Assembly: GCA_944989445.1 (NCBI GenBank)
Contig: CALYLW010000039.1
Span: 1,795,001 to 1,859,000, forward strand
Length of the DNA stretch: 64,000 nucleotides
From: Ampullaceana balthica
Lineage: Eukaryota > Mollusca > Gastropoda > Lymnaeidae
Direction of reading: 5' to 3'
The stretch's first letter is position 1, and every line of letters begins with the position of its first letter. The translations under genes were made by a program, and so were the position numbers. Under the pieces are notes generated by a model. That model saw only the letters and a list, made by a program, of their open reading frames with translations. It searched no databases and was not told the origin of the DNA. Shown in pieces: positions 1-23,320 of the stretch.

Positions 1-11347
<11,347 letters not shown>

Positions 11348-12700
11348 GTGGGTCATTGTCGAGATAGTTGGGTTAATGACAACTTAAGTGGGTCAATGAT
11401 GCGATAACTGGGCCAGTGACAACCAATGTGAGTAAATGGTGAGAGCTTTACTTCATATCCTGAAGGTGACGCAGACACCAGGTGCGTGCGGTGAGCCCAA
11501 ACTGACAAGACCAGGTCCATCACGAACTAAGCTCTTCTTTTTTATTGGGTCAAGGTCTTCAGGACGAAGCTGATGTCGGTGTAATTACCGTTATGAAGTC
11601 GGTGCATCCCTGTGTCATAGCTTGTCGGTCCATCCACCATCGGAGCTTGTCGGCTCATTCACTCTCGGAGACCATCGGTGCCTCTACTGTCAGGCCTTGT
11701 CGAATGACACTATGTGATGTGTTACTAGCACTGTTATTTTAAAAATGTCGAGATTTCTTTTTATGAAGTTGAATTTCTCATTCTGCACAGGGGGGTCCAA
11801 CAGGGGGCCCTTTCCTGGTTGCGGCTAGAGGATATTTCAGTAGTAGCACTGATCACAACACATGAACGCTGTATAGCCGAGTCTCTGTGCCATTGCACCA
11901 GTGGTTTCAAAGTAACCGGAATCGGGATACGCAGCAATAGTTCTCATTATGGGAGCGTGACATTTAAAACGCCCTACCGTGTCAAAGTGATAGTTTCACG
12001 TCGACCTACGTCAATGTGCAAGACTGGCTGACGTGACATAGATATCTTATGCCGTGAAATATGGCTATGGATCACGTGAAACTGTGCTACCGATGCGACG
12101 GGAAAACGTGCGACCACTAAAGAATGGCCGCGTGGCTCTTTCCACATTGCTGACAACCCTTACCTGCGGACGTTTGGCTCAGGTGAGTGTTCCCTGGTCT
12201 CTGCATCGGGATGACCCGAGCCATATGCGGGCTGACCAGCTCGTATCTACGAACAGACCATTGCCTATATCTGTGAAATGACCAGAGCACATCTGTGAAC
12301 TAAACAGTGCCTGTCTGCAGACAAACCATAGCCTGAACGTGAACTGACAGTTTTAGAATCTCTGCTATACAATGTTAATTTGAGACACATTTTAAATACG
12401 GGCGATTTTCACATTACTGATGTCTTTGCATTTTCTGCCCTTTGACAGCAGCAGATACAACATCTGGTATCAGCAGATACAACATCTGTTATCAGCTTAA
12501 AAACTGTGTGCCTCTTGCCGAGGAGGTTTTGTGTACATCCGAGAAATTTATGAGAAAGTTGTCTGTTCGAGGTTTTATTTCATGTACCATGTTGAATTTC
12601 TTGTCGTGTAACTTGTTCTTAATGCTTCATGCATAAGATGAGTTTTGACTGTTGTTGAATTTCGCAATGATTGTGAGAGTAAATAGTTAATTATATTCTA
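11348..12700. other. Tetraspanin 3' flank, nothing recognised
   Basis: Probably includes the tetraspanin 3' UTR. No clear polyadenylation signal, coding exon or repeat was recognised. A good CAG/GTGAGT donor-like site occurs at 12180, but the frames ending at it are short and stop-bounded. Confidence 0.4.
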
Positions 12701-12712
12701 GATGAGAGCTAA

Positions 12713-12850
12713 ATGTTGATATGAATAGAACAAAATGCTGACTTGAATAGAACAAAATGTTGACTTGAATAGAACAAAATGTTGACTTGAATAGAACAAA
12801 ATGTTGATTTGAATAGAACAAAATGTTGATATGAATAGAGCAAAATGCAG
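12713..12850. repeat. 22-bp minisatellite, about 6 copies
   Basis: Copies of GAATAGAACAAAATGTTGAC plus TT with few substitutions. Confidence 0.9.
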
Positions 12851-13419
12851 ATAGGATCGCAGCTTTCAGTTTTGCTGTTTTTAAAAACACTTTTTTTGTT
12901 TAACGGTGCCTTTTACTTTCTGTTGATGTGTGTTCAATTTTTTAACTTCCGCTTAACTCGGTGGTTCCCAAACTTTTTTGACCCACGAACCCCTTTTATA
13001 GTCAAAACTTCCCCACGGACCCCGAAGTGAAAAAACTACATAAATGCATAGTACACAAATTATAAATCCCAAAAAGCAACATTTTGTTGAAGTATTTATT
13101 GAAATTATAACTTTTGTTTAAAATAAAATTGAAAAAATGTAATAACTTGGATGAACGTGATGCAATTTTATTAGTGTATTTATGACCGATTCAATGTTTA
13201 TGAGTAGCAACCGCAAATTCCCACGAGCAGCAATTTCTTATCGGTTTCTGATTTTTATGATGAGGTTCACAGCGGCTCTGAATAATTCGTAATGCAGGCT
13301 ATAAAATTGGGATCTGATTTTATAACCAGAATTTGTGGTATCCTAGTTCAAATATTGGTTTAAGTTGATCCTCATTTCAATAAGCTGCTCCTCTATTAGT
13401 ATGGATTCATCTGTTTTTT

Positions 13420-13731
13420 TTAGATCTGAGCTAGTCCACGCGCAAAAGGGTTCAACATCCAGTCGGGAATATCCAAGTGAAGAATGTCTTCAAATCTTTG
13501 GTTGAGGTTTGCGTGAAGATCTGTTAAGTTTTGACAGTAGGCCAGCAAATCTTTAGCTCCATTTTGCAATTTCGAAAGATTTGGAAACTGAGAACATTCT
13601 CCTGTTCCTAAGTTTCGTTTGTACAGAAAAAGGTTTGCAACAAACGCAGATATTACGCTTTTGATTATATTTAATTGGTTTACTTGTAGTTTCAAATTAG
13701 TTTCTTTAAAGTTGGTAAATAAATCTTTCAT
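13420..13731 (-). pseudogene. hAT (ZBED/SCAND3-like) transposase fragment
   Basis: About 103 codons remain open inside the 12959-14909 hAT element. The segment NQRFEDILHLDIPDWMLNPF resembles the region before the C-terminal dimerisation domain in ZBED/SCAND3-like hAT transposases. Neither the BED finger nor the catalytic core was found intact, so this is a fragment of a dead element and not a host gene. Confidence 0.65.
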
Positions 13732-14222
13732 AAAGGATACGTCATTTTTTTTAGTTAATTGTGTAGCAAATCATTGTCTTTGTTTTCCAGGAATTCCAAC
13801 ACTGAATCAAAGAGAGCATAAAATCGATTTAAATAAGTACTTGTTGATAACCAAAATACTTATGTGTGAATAAGTAAACGATTATAGGCTTATTCATTTT
13901 CCAAACAATGTTGAGTAAACAATCTCTCATTGAAGGCATTCCTTCTGATTTTATTAACTGCTCTAATGACGTCATCTAGTGATCCATACAACTTCCACTA
14001 AGTTTTTTGTGAATAAATGATGCTGATGGTGGTACAATGTACTAAAATACATTCCCTTCAGCTTGTTTTAAGTATGCCCGAAAGTCAAGTGTATTGCTTT
14101 AACTTGAAAAATCTTTTTATTCATTTAATAACGGTTCTCCTTTCGTATCTGTTTCCAAACATTTAGCCATACTTCAAATATTCAACAACACTGTATTGTC
14201 GGCATTGTTTCTTCAGCCTACT

Positions 14223-14392
14223 CAGTGCTGGATTTACCTATTTGCTAAACAAGCTATAGCTTAGGACCCCCGCCTTCTTAAAGGCCCCGGAACTTTTTTC
14301 CATATTTGGGACTGACATAGAATATCTGGACTTCAAAAGGGCCCCTATATCTCAAATAGCTTAGGGCGCCATCAAGTCTGAATCCAGCCCTG
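14223..14392. mobile_element. Small MITE nested in the 12959-14909 hAT element
   Basis: 170 bp with terminal inverted repeats CAGTGCTGGATTTACC and, inverted, CAGGGCTGGATTCAGA. Interior text GCTTAGGACCCCCGCC/GGGCGCC is also imperfectly inverted. The flanking 8-mers (AGCCTACT and GGCTCACT) match poorly, so the target duplication has decayed. Confidence 0.6.
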
Positions 14393-15319
14393 GGCTCACT
14401 CGTTCTCTTATCTGTTGTACCAAACCACTGTTAATAATAATTAACGTTTTCAATGAAATGCTACAGTAAAGCCCTATTGAAAAAATATTTGATAGGATAC
14501 AATTTAGATAAATATAACTTCCTGACTCATTGTAAAATACCCTACCTTGCAACCCTCGTAGATTCAAGTTAAAAACTTGTATTTTTCTGACCTACTTATT
14601 GGAATTCCGCATTTCTTACTCATCAAGTTAGACCTTTCAACAAACCAAGTATTCTGATTGGTTATAGCCTAGTTGTCGAAATTATCTCAGTTCTACTACC
14701 TTTTCTATGTAAAACAACATTGTACTCCACGACTGATAGCACCTAAGATAGTATCTAGTTAATCTGTTGAAAATATACTATTTTATTTATTGTTAGTTAT
14801 TTTAATATCCATAATAATGTTTTATTATTTTAAATTAAACTTTGCGTGGACCCCCTGACACTGTTCAGGGACCCCTGTGGGTCCGTACGGATCACTTTGG
14901 GAACCACTGGCTTAACTGAACGGTTCGTATTTGAATTATTGTAGGTGTCACTATCTTGTTTATTGTTGCTCCCTTTCACTTCAGCATTGAGTTGATATTA
15001 CTTTATCTTTGTTTTTTTCCCTTCATTATTATATCTTCACCAATGCATTAAATTAGTTGTATTTATTCAAATCGGTTATTTTACATGTACGGCCCTAGAG
15101 ACTCCATATCCGCAAACAACAATTTTCATAGTTTCTATTTCAGGATAAATGGAGAGAAAAAATAGAAAGGTTTTCAATGGAGGTAATCTCGGCATATTTA
15201 TGATTTCTAATTTCATTGTTATCTCCCGTTGAGGAAAAATTAAGAGAACTCTTGAGTTTAGAGATTAGAGTTTAGAGATTATAGTTTAGAGATTATAGTT
15301 TAGAGATTAGAGATCTAAT

Positions 15320-15840
15320 TATGTCAAACTAGATACGCCCCCCGCTTGCTCGTGGATAGTCAAAGAAAGGGGGAAAAGAATTGACACAAGCTACAGCACG
15401 AAGAAATCAAAACAACGTGAGTGAACGTTGGTGGGGAGGAACCACCGACGCATTGTTGATCTCGAGACATTGAAACTATGGCTATCTAACTGCCCACCAC
15501 CCTTCACCACCCTAGCTTGCCAACCATAAACTGTGAATGGCCGACCCTAGCGAGGGTCACCCATCTTCTTTAAAAAAATGGGGAAAAGAACGGGCACAAA
15601 CACACATTTTTAAAAATTAAAAAATAATGTTTTCGCTGGGGCTCGAACCCAGGACCTTCCGCGTGTAAGGCGGACGTGATAACAACTACACAAAGAATTT
15701 CATGTTATTCTGAGAAGGAACAACGCAAGTGAACGCAAGAACCATTGTTGCCCCTCTTTCCACAATCTCCGCTTGCCAAACCTTCAATTGATTGGTCGAA
15801 CCCAGCGAGGGTCAGTCGTCATGCTCATACTCGCCTTGGT
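15320..15840 (+). repeat. SINE-like interspersed repeat, two diverged copies in tandem
   Basis: The segment from AGATACGCCCCCCGCTTGCT to GCGAGGGTCACCCATC (15330-15565) resembles the reverse complement of 24290-24580. A second, related half follows (about 15570-15840; GGGAAAAGAACGGGCACAAA ... CAGCGAGGGTCAGTCGTCATGC) and contains a tRNA-Val-like sequence. A tRNA-derived SINE or composite repeat is the simplest reading. Confidence 0.6.
15628..15700 (-). tRNA. tRNA-Val(TAC)-like pseudogene
   Basis: On the minus strand the D arm (GTG...CAC), anticodon arm (TCCGC-CTTACAC-GCGGA, anticodon TAC) and T arm (CTGGG-TTCGAGC-CCCAG) all fold, and the pol III B box GGTTCGAGCCC is perfect. The 3' acceptor strand CGAAAAC-A would need GTTTTCG, but the 5' strand reads AAATTCT, so only about three of seven pairs form. 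It sits in a dispersed repeat. It is therefore a tRNA pseudogene or SINE head, not a working tRNA. Confidence 0.7.
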
Positions 15841-15878
15841 GAAATATATATATAGATGTTTGCTTTCTACCTATGCAT

Positions 15879-15893
15879 GAGAGAGAGAGAGAG

Positions 15894-15954
<61 letters not shown>

Positions 15955-15976
15955 CAGAGAGAGAGAGCGAGAGAGA
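15879..15976. repeat. (GA)n microsatellite
   Basis: A GAGA run with a few CGA and CAGA interruptions, ending directly before the 42-bp array. Confidence 0.93.
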
Positions 15977-15985
15977 GTCTGACAG

Positions 15986-18900
15986 AGTTGATAATTGAAA
16001 ATTTGGCCAACTGTCCATATCTAAGAGAGTTGATGATGAAACATTGGCCAAAGTTCATGTCTGAGACTGTAGTGAATTGAATATTTGGTCAACTGTTCAT
16101 GTCTGAGATTATAGTGAATAGAACATATGGCCAACTGTTCATTTTTGAGATTGTAGTGAATTGAACATTTGACCAACTGTTCATGTTTGAGATTGTAGTG
16201 AATTGAATATTTGACCAACTGTTCATGTTTGAGATTGTAGTGAATTGAATATTGGGCCAACTGTTCATGTCTGAGATTGTAGTGAATAGAACATTTGACC
16301 AACTGTTCATGTCTGAGATTGTAGTGAATAGAACATTTGACCAACTGTTCATTTTTGAGATTGTAGTGAATTGAATATTTGGTGAACTGTTCATGTCTGC
16401 GATTGTAGTGAATTGAAAATTTGGCCAACTGTTCATGTTTGAGATTGTAGTGAATTGAACATTTGGCCAACTGTTCATGTCTGAGATTGTAGTGAATTGA
16501 ACATTTGGCCAACTGTTCATGTTTGAGATTGTAGTGAATATAATATTTGGTCAACTGTTCATGTCTGAGATTGTAGTGAATGGAACATTTGGCCAACTGT
16601 TCATGTTTGAGATTGTATTGAATTGAACATTTGGCCAACTGTTAATGTCTGAGATTGTAGGGAATTGAACGTTTGGCCAACTGTTCATGTATGAGATTTT
16701 AGTGAATTGAACATTTGGCCAACTGTTCATGTCTGAGATTGTAGGGAATTGAACATTTGACCAACTGTTCATGTTTGAGATTGTAGTGAATTGAACATTT
16801 GGCCAAATGTACATGTTTGAGAGTGTTGTGAATGGAACATTTGGCCAACTGTTCATGTCTGAGATTGTAGGGAATTGAACATTTGACCAACTGTTCATGT
16901 TTGAGATTGTAGTGAATTGAACATTTGGCCAAATGTACATGTTTGAGACTGTTGTGAATGGAACATTTGGTCAACTGTTCATGTATGAGATTGTAGGGAA
17001 TGGAACATTAGCCAACTGTTAATGTCTGAGATTGTATTGAATGGAACATTTGGCCAACTGTTCATGTTTGAGAGTGTTGTAAATGGAACATTTGGCCAAC
17101 TGTTCATGTTTGAGATTGTAGTGAATTGAAAATTTGGCCAACTGTTCATGTCTGAGATTGTAGTGAATGGAAAATTTGGCCAACTGTTCATGTTTGAGAG
17201 TGTTGAGAATAGAACATTTGGCAAACTGTTCATGTCTGAGATTGTATTGAATGGAACATTTGGCCAACTGTTCATGTTTTAGAGTGTTGTGAATGGAACA
17301 TTTGGCCAACTGTTCATGTTTTAGAGTGTTGTGAATTGAACATTTGGCCAACTGTTCATGTTTGAGATTGTAGTGAATTGAAAATTTGGCAAACTGTTCA
17401 TGTTTGAGATTGTATTGAATTGAACATTTGGTCAACTGTTCATGTTTGAGATTGTAGGGAATTGAACATTTGGCCAACTGTTCATGTATGAGATTGTATT
17501 GAATGGAACATTTGGCCAAATGTTCATGTCTGAGATTGTAGGGAATTGAACATTTGACCAACTGTTCACGTTTGAGATTGTAGTGAATTGAACATTTGGC
17601 CAAATGTACATGTCTGAGATTGTAGGGAATTGAACATTTGGCCAACTGTTCATGTCTGAGATTGTATTGAATGGAACATTTGGCCAACTGTTCATGTTTG
17701 AGAGTGTTGTGAATGGAACATTTGGCCAACTGTTCATGTCTGAGCTTGTATTGAACGGAACATTTGGCCAACTGTTCATGTTTGAGAGTGTTGTGAATGG
17801 AACATTTGGCCAACTGTTCATGTTTGAGATTGTAGTGAATTGAAAATTTGGCCACCTGTTCATGTCTGAGATTGTAGGGAATTGAACATTTGGCCAACTG
17901 TTCATGTCTGAGATTGTATTGAATGGAACATTTGGCCAACTGTTCATGTTTGAGAGTGTTGTGAATGGAACATTTGGCCAACTGTTCATGTTTGAGACTG
18001 TTGTGAATGGAACATTTGGCCAACTGTTCATGTCTGAGATTGTAGTGAATGAAACATTTGGCCAACTGTTCATGTCTGAGATTGTATTGAATGGAACATT
18101 TGGCCAACTGTCCATGTTTGAGAGTGTTGTGAATGAAACATTTGGCCAACTGTTCATGTTTGAGACTGTTGTGAATGGAACATTTGGCCAACTGTTCATG
18201 TCTGAGATTGTAGTGAATGAAACATTTGGCCAACTGTTCATGTCTGAGATTGTAGTGAATGAAACATTTGGCCAACTGTTCATGTCTGAGATTGTAGTGA
18301 ATGAAACATTTGGCCAACTGTTCATGTCTGAGATTGTAGTGAATGAAACATTTGGCCAACTGTTCATGTCTGAGATTGTAGTGAATGAAACATTTGGCCA
18401 ACTGTTCATGTCTGAGATTGTAGTGAATGGAACATTTGGCCAACTGTTCATGTTTGAGACTGTTGTGAATGGAACATTTGGCCAACTGTTCATGTCTGAG
18501 ATTGTAGTGAATGAAACATTTGGCCAACTGTTCATGTCTGAGATTGTATTGAATGGAACATTTGGCCAACTGTCCATGTTTGAGAGTGTTGTGAATGAAA
18601 CATTTGGCCAACTGTTCATGTTTGAGACTGTTGTGAATGGAACATTTGGCCAACTGTTCATGTCTGAGATTGTAGTGAATGAAACATTTGGCCAACTGTT
18701 CATGTCTGAGATTGTAGTGAATGAAACATTTGGCCAACTGTTCATGTCTGAGATTGTAGTGAATGAAACATTTGGCCAACTGTTCATGTCTGAGATTGTA
18801 GTGAATGAAACATTTGGCCAACTGTTCATGTCTGAGATTGTATTGAATGGAACATTTGGCCAACTGTTCATGTTTGAGAGTGTTGTGAATGGAACATTTG

Positions 18901-19299
18901 GTCAACTGTTCATGTCTGAGATTGTATTGAATGGAACATTTGGCCAAATGTTCATGTCTGAGATTGTAGTGAATGGAACATTTGGCCAACTGTTCATGTC
19001 TGAGATTGTATTGAATGGAACATTTGGCCAACTGTTCATGTTTGAGAGTGTTGTGAATGGAACATTTGGTCAACTGTTCATGTCTGAGATTGTATTGAAT
19101 GGAACATTTGGCCAAATGTTCATGTCTGAGATTGTAGTGAATGGAACATTTGGCCAACATTTCATGTTTGAGATTGTAGTGAATTGAACATTTGGCCATC
19201 TGTTCATGTTTGAGAGTGTTGTGAAAGGAACATTTGGCCAACAGTTCTTGTCTGAGAGAGTTGATGATTGAACATTTGGCCTACTGTCCATGTCTGAGA
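15986..19299. repeat. 42-bp minisatellite, about 79 copies, with 462-bp higher-order repeat
   Basis: The unit begins GTTCATGTCTGAGATTGTAG and ends ACATTTGGCCAACT. Because 42 is a multiple of three, frames stay open on both strands (14-residue peptides such as MSEIVVNETFGQLF on plus). Variation between units is mostly non-synonymous in those frames, which argues against coding. The rare TCCATG variant at 18111 and 18573 marks an 11-unit (462 bp) block repeated in tandem. A separate 168-bp (4-unit) duplication occurs at about 18940 and 19110. Confidence 0.95.
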
Positions 19300-20580
19300 T
19301 ATTGTTTTTTTTCTTTTTGACGAAACTTGCCAAACAGTGATGAGCAATGATTTTAAGGGGAACAAAATCTTCAAAAATTACTGATGACTTTAACGAGGGA
19401 ATTCAGAGTGCAGTGGTTCTCACTTCTTGTGTCAAGTGATTTATTTCAATATAAAAATAATTTCTTGTTTGTAGGTGTTAGTACCATTTCGGGAACGTTA
19501 TAATTGATCGTATCATTTTTTCCCTGTTGAACTTATTGTAAAGACGCCTCATATCAACCCCCACCCTCTGTGTCTGAACGACAAGACCAAGTTGGTAACA
19601 ATTTTTTAGCTCAAGTCTTTTCAAAGGCTCAGAGCTGTCCTTGACCTTGCCATTCAAGGTCCACCTACATAAATTATCTCCATATCTCCCTGAACCACCT
19701 CCACCCCCAGCCCACCTCCGTGGGCTTTTCATGGCGATCTGAGTACGGGTGGTCACGGCTGAGTGACTTTGAGAAAATCGTCTAATGACTGACATGTATC
19801 GCCGGGACGGTTCCGCTGGACTGACTTTGGCACAGTATCTAGCTTTTCTATAATTAAATTGAAACTCGGATTTCTGCACTTAAGAGGACATCGTGTCCTT
19901 GTTGCAGGACCTTTGCCAGGGGAAAAACTAGGAACAGCTGATCTGTGATATGGGCGGGCCAGAAATATCGAACGGTGATTGGCTGAAGGGTCGAGCGAAC
20001 TGAGTGCTGATTGGCTGGAAGTTTGGACAAAGGAGTTGCTGTTAAAAGACATTTATTGTATGGGTGCGTGTCTATGTGTGTATATGTGTGTGTCTGAATG
20101 AGTGTGTGTGTGTCTATGTGTGTATGTCTGTGTGTGTGTGTTTTGGGTCACACATCCAAATGCTGAAAGAAGTGTGTTGTTCCATGTCCAGGTCGCACAT
20201 TTCTACACACGTGACTCATGTCTTATGGGTGAGGAGGGGCAAACTTTGGCAGGATTCAAAGTTGTACTTTAAAAAACACAAAGATAATCCGACTCCGGTG
20301 AAAACATCTGCGAATCAACGACGTAACACTTCCGCTGGGGTTACCCGACTAACTGAGCTCTCGGAGTGCTCGCCCTTGTGTTTCAGAGTAATCTCCGAGA
20401 ACCTCCTCAACTTTCTCTCAATCCGTTGGCCGTGACGCTGTGACTGTTCTGAAGACATCGTACGTCGTTGATTATTAACTAAGATAAAACTAAAGTAAAA
20501 GGCTAAAAAAACACCTTCTCGATGTACTAACTACGACCAAAATAGCGTGTGACCATTACACATGCAGAACAAACAAAGTT
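19300..20580. other. Unique sequence, nothing recognised
   Basis: Two overlapping minus-strand frames (19478-19879 and 19753-20052) have no recognisable domain and are not supported as genes. A short GT-rich run lies at 20064-20145. Confidence 0.4.
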
Positions 20581-20996
20581 GGGCTGGTCTAGATGTCTAT
20601 GTGGGCTGGTCTAGATGTCTATGTGGGCTGGTCTAGATGTCTATGTGGGCTGGTTTAGATGTCTATGTGGGCTGGTCTAGATGTCTATGGGGGCTGGTCT
20701 TGATGTCTATGGGGGCTGGTCTAGATGTCTATGTGGGCTGGTCTAGATGTCTATGGGGGCTGGTCTAGATGTCTATGTGGGCTGGTCTAGATGTCTATGT
20801 GGGCTGGTCTAGATGTCTATGTGGGCTGGTCTAGATGTCTATGGGGGCTGGTCTAGATGTCTATGTGGGCTGGTCTAGATGTCTATGTGGGCTGGTCTAG
20901 ATATCTATGTGGGCTGGTCTAGATGTCTATGTGGGCTGGTCTAGATGTCTATGTGGGCTGGTCTAGATGTCTATGTGGGCTGGTCTAGATGTCTAT
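20581..20996. repeat. 22-bp minisatellite, 19 copies
   Basis: Nearly perfect copies of GGGCTGGTCTAGATGTCTAT plus GT. The main variant is GG for GT. Confidence 0.95.
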
Positions 20997-21182
20997 TATA
21001 TGCGTCGTTTCAGTTGATGCAAATCATCTAGTGGGTCTTGGAACGTATGCTAATTATCCCCCCCCCACCCCTGGGGTGAATGGAAACACGTGACTAGCGT
21101 GAGGTGCCACAAGTTGCTAGTCTGAGGTCTGACCTTTTAATTATGGACGCTATAGTTGATTGTTAGCTTCCTTGACCCAATT

Positions 21183-21650
21183 CTGGCATAGGGCACTGAG
21201 ATAATCCTGGCATGGGGCACTCAGATAAGGCTGGCATAGGACACTGAGATAATCCTGGCATGGGGCACTCAGATAAGGCTGGCATAGGGCACTGAGATAA
21301 TCCTGGCATGGGGCACTCATAACGCTGGCATAGGGCACTGAGATAATCCTGGCATGGCGCACTCAGATAAGGCTGGCATAGGGCACTGAGATAATCCTGG
21401 CATGGGGCACTCAGATAAGGCTGGCATAGGGCACTGAGATAATCCTGGCATGGGGCACTCATAAGGCTGGCATAGGGCACTGAGATAATCCTGGCATGGG
21501 GCACTCATAAGGCTGGCATAGGGCACTGAGATAATCCTGGCATGGGGCACTCATAAGGCTGGCACAGGGCTCTTAGATAATACTTGAATAGGGCACCGAA
21601 ATTATCCTAGCATAGGGCACTGAGATAATCCAAGCATAGGGCACTGGGAC
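21183..21650. repeat. 48-bp minisatellite of two alternating 24-bp halves
   Basis: Half A GGCATAGGGCACTGAGATAA(TCCT) alternates with half B GGCATGGGGCACTCAGATAA(GGCT), about 8 full units. B units lacking GATA appear towards the 3' end, then the array decays. Confidence 0.93.
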
Positions 21651-21654
21651 ACTA

Positions 21655-23318
21655 ATGGAACGAACAACTAAGATAATCTTAAAACGGGTTACTGATAAAA
21701 TCGTCATATGATCTCGGTGTGTTTCAGTTTTTAAGTTAGAACTAAACGAAAAGTGGAAAGTACAGGGATAAAACCATCACATGATTCACGTGGTAGAAGT
21801 AGGAGTTTTATTTTAATCCATTACAAAAAGACACAACGATTGTTACGTGCAGAAACAATGGTTATGTGAATGTAATGTCGATCGTTGGACTGACTTGCAC
21901 ATATTTTGAACGTCTTCACACTTCGGGAAACACACATTTTCATGTGACCATATGACCAAACGTCACACGCAGACTGTGCCTCACTAACATATAACCATAC
22001 CATAAACCTGCATCTCAAGTCTCTGACATACAAACATATAATCCCTAGACCATGCTGCATGCGAGTGTTGCGTCTCACTGAGACAAACCCAACCAAGATA
22101 CTAATACCGGAACTTTTTGAAACTACAGCCCAAAGTCCAAAACCAACCCCAAGTCCATTACAACCCCCAACCCAGGTGGTTGCGCCTCAACGTATGTGGC
22201 CGTATGACCAAAAGTCCGTGTCCCCCACCAATACAATCCAGGGCCTGTATTACAAACGTCTCTTCAAAAACAGCGTGATTCTATTCAATTGGGCCGCGTA
22301 AAAATTATCGAAAACATTTTTTTCACTGCAGCGAGATTGCCACCGTGGAGAAAAGTACTTTGACAGTAACTTTGAAATGAAGCATATTTTTAGATCCCCA
22401 AGAAAGGGACCTCAAATGGTGTTGTCCCACCCAGAGCTGAACAATATTTTACCAGCTGCTGTTTGTTTTAAAATTCAACGCATACCAGCGGTCGGCGAAA
22501 TAAGTGTCTGAGCAGTTGGTCCAGCACTTTAAAAATAAATTATACATTTGTTATGGCATTCCACTAACAGTCATCACGTGTAAGGGGCTCTAACTCTAAG
22601 TACTTTTGTTGTTGTTGTGAAGTATACAAATTCTTCCAAGTCCCCTCGCTTGTTAGCCGATTGCCACAAAAACCCGTTAATGATTATCCTATCTGTGTCG
22701 GCTGCGATAAATTTGCATTTTGGGACACAATCTCTGGTAAAAAAAAACCAAGGTCATGAGAGCGTTATATACGTGTTACTGGGGAATCTCTGCCGTCTGA
22801 AGTTATCACCAGACGGCATCGGGGTGTGATGTAACGAGTCACGCCATACTGCAAACAGCGCCCTCTGTTGCACAAGAAAGGAACTGTTACGGAAGTAACG
22901 AGGCTTGGCGTGTCGTTGTGTCCTGGTCTTTTGGCTACAGTGGTGAAATGAAGCGAGTGAATACTGGAACAGCGCGAGGCGGGTCCGAGAGCCGAGGAGC
23001 CCGATGACGTAGGCTGACTCAAGAGGTTGTTTGTTTGTGGCGTCGGTTGACAGAAGTAAGAAAGTTACTCCGTGCCGTCTTGTTGTAGGTGAAATCCGTG
23101 GTTGGTGGTGCTGGGGAATTTTGAGATGGAGCTGTGGTGCTGTGGTGCTGTGGTGCTGCCGTGGTGAAGCGATGTGCTGGATACAGATAGCAAAGATTGT
23201 TTTTAACCACCCTTCACCCCGCCCCAAGGGCGCAGCACCCTAAACATCTCAGAAAAATGTTCATTTGAAGGACTACAAAAAAGTTTGTTTTACATTAAAC
23301 AATTTAGAAGAAGCCAAC
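21655..23318. other. Unique sequence, nothing recognised
   Basis: About 1.7 kb without a recognised gene or repeat. Minus-strand frames at 22754-23227 overlap each other and show no family motifs. Confidence 0.4.
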
Positions 23319-23320
23319 GT

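Larger units (their letters stand above)
12951..14917 (-). mobile_element. hAT DNA transposon with 8-bp target duplication
   Basis: The element runs 12959-14909 between identical 8-mers GCTTAACT (12951-12958 and 14910-14917). Left end CGGTGGTTCCCAAACTTTTT; right end, reverse complemented, CAGTGGTTCCCAAAGTGATC. Both match the CAGTGGTTCCCAAA-type hAT terminus. The transposase remnant reads on the minus strand. A smaller MITE is nested at 14223-14392. Confidence 0.88.

Noticed and set aside
12054..12281. Exon-like piece ending at a CAG/GTGAGT site at 12180
   Set aside because: Upstream frames are stop-bounded and short, and no acceptor or homologous text was found.
17019..19241. 740-codon minus-strand and 427-codon plus-strand frames in the 42-bp array
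   Set aside because: Both strands are open because the unit is 3n and stop-free. Unit-to-unit changes are not biased to synonymous sites, and no domain or splice context is seen.
19478..20052. Two overlapping minus-strand frames
   Set aside because: No recognisable motif, conflicting frames and no splice-site pattern to join them.
20581..21560. CRISPR-like regular repeats
   Set aside because: These are head-to-tail minisatellites without unique spacers, in a eukaryotic genome with spliced genes.
22754..23227. 157-codon minus-strand frame and overlapping partners
   Set aside because: Low-complexity His/Thr text and no family resemblance; likely chance.
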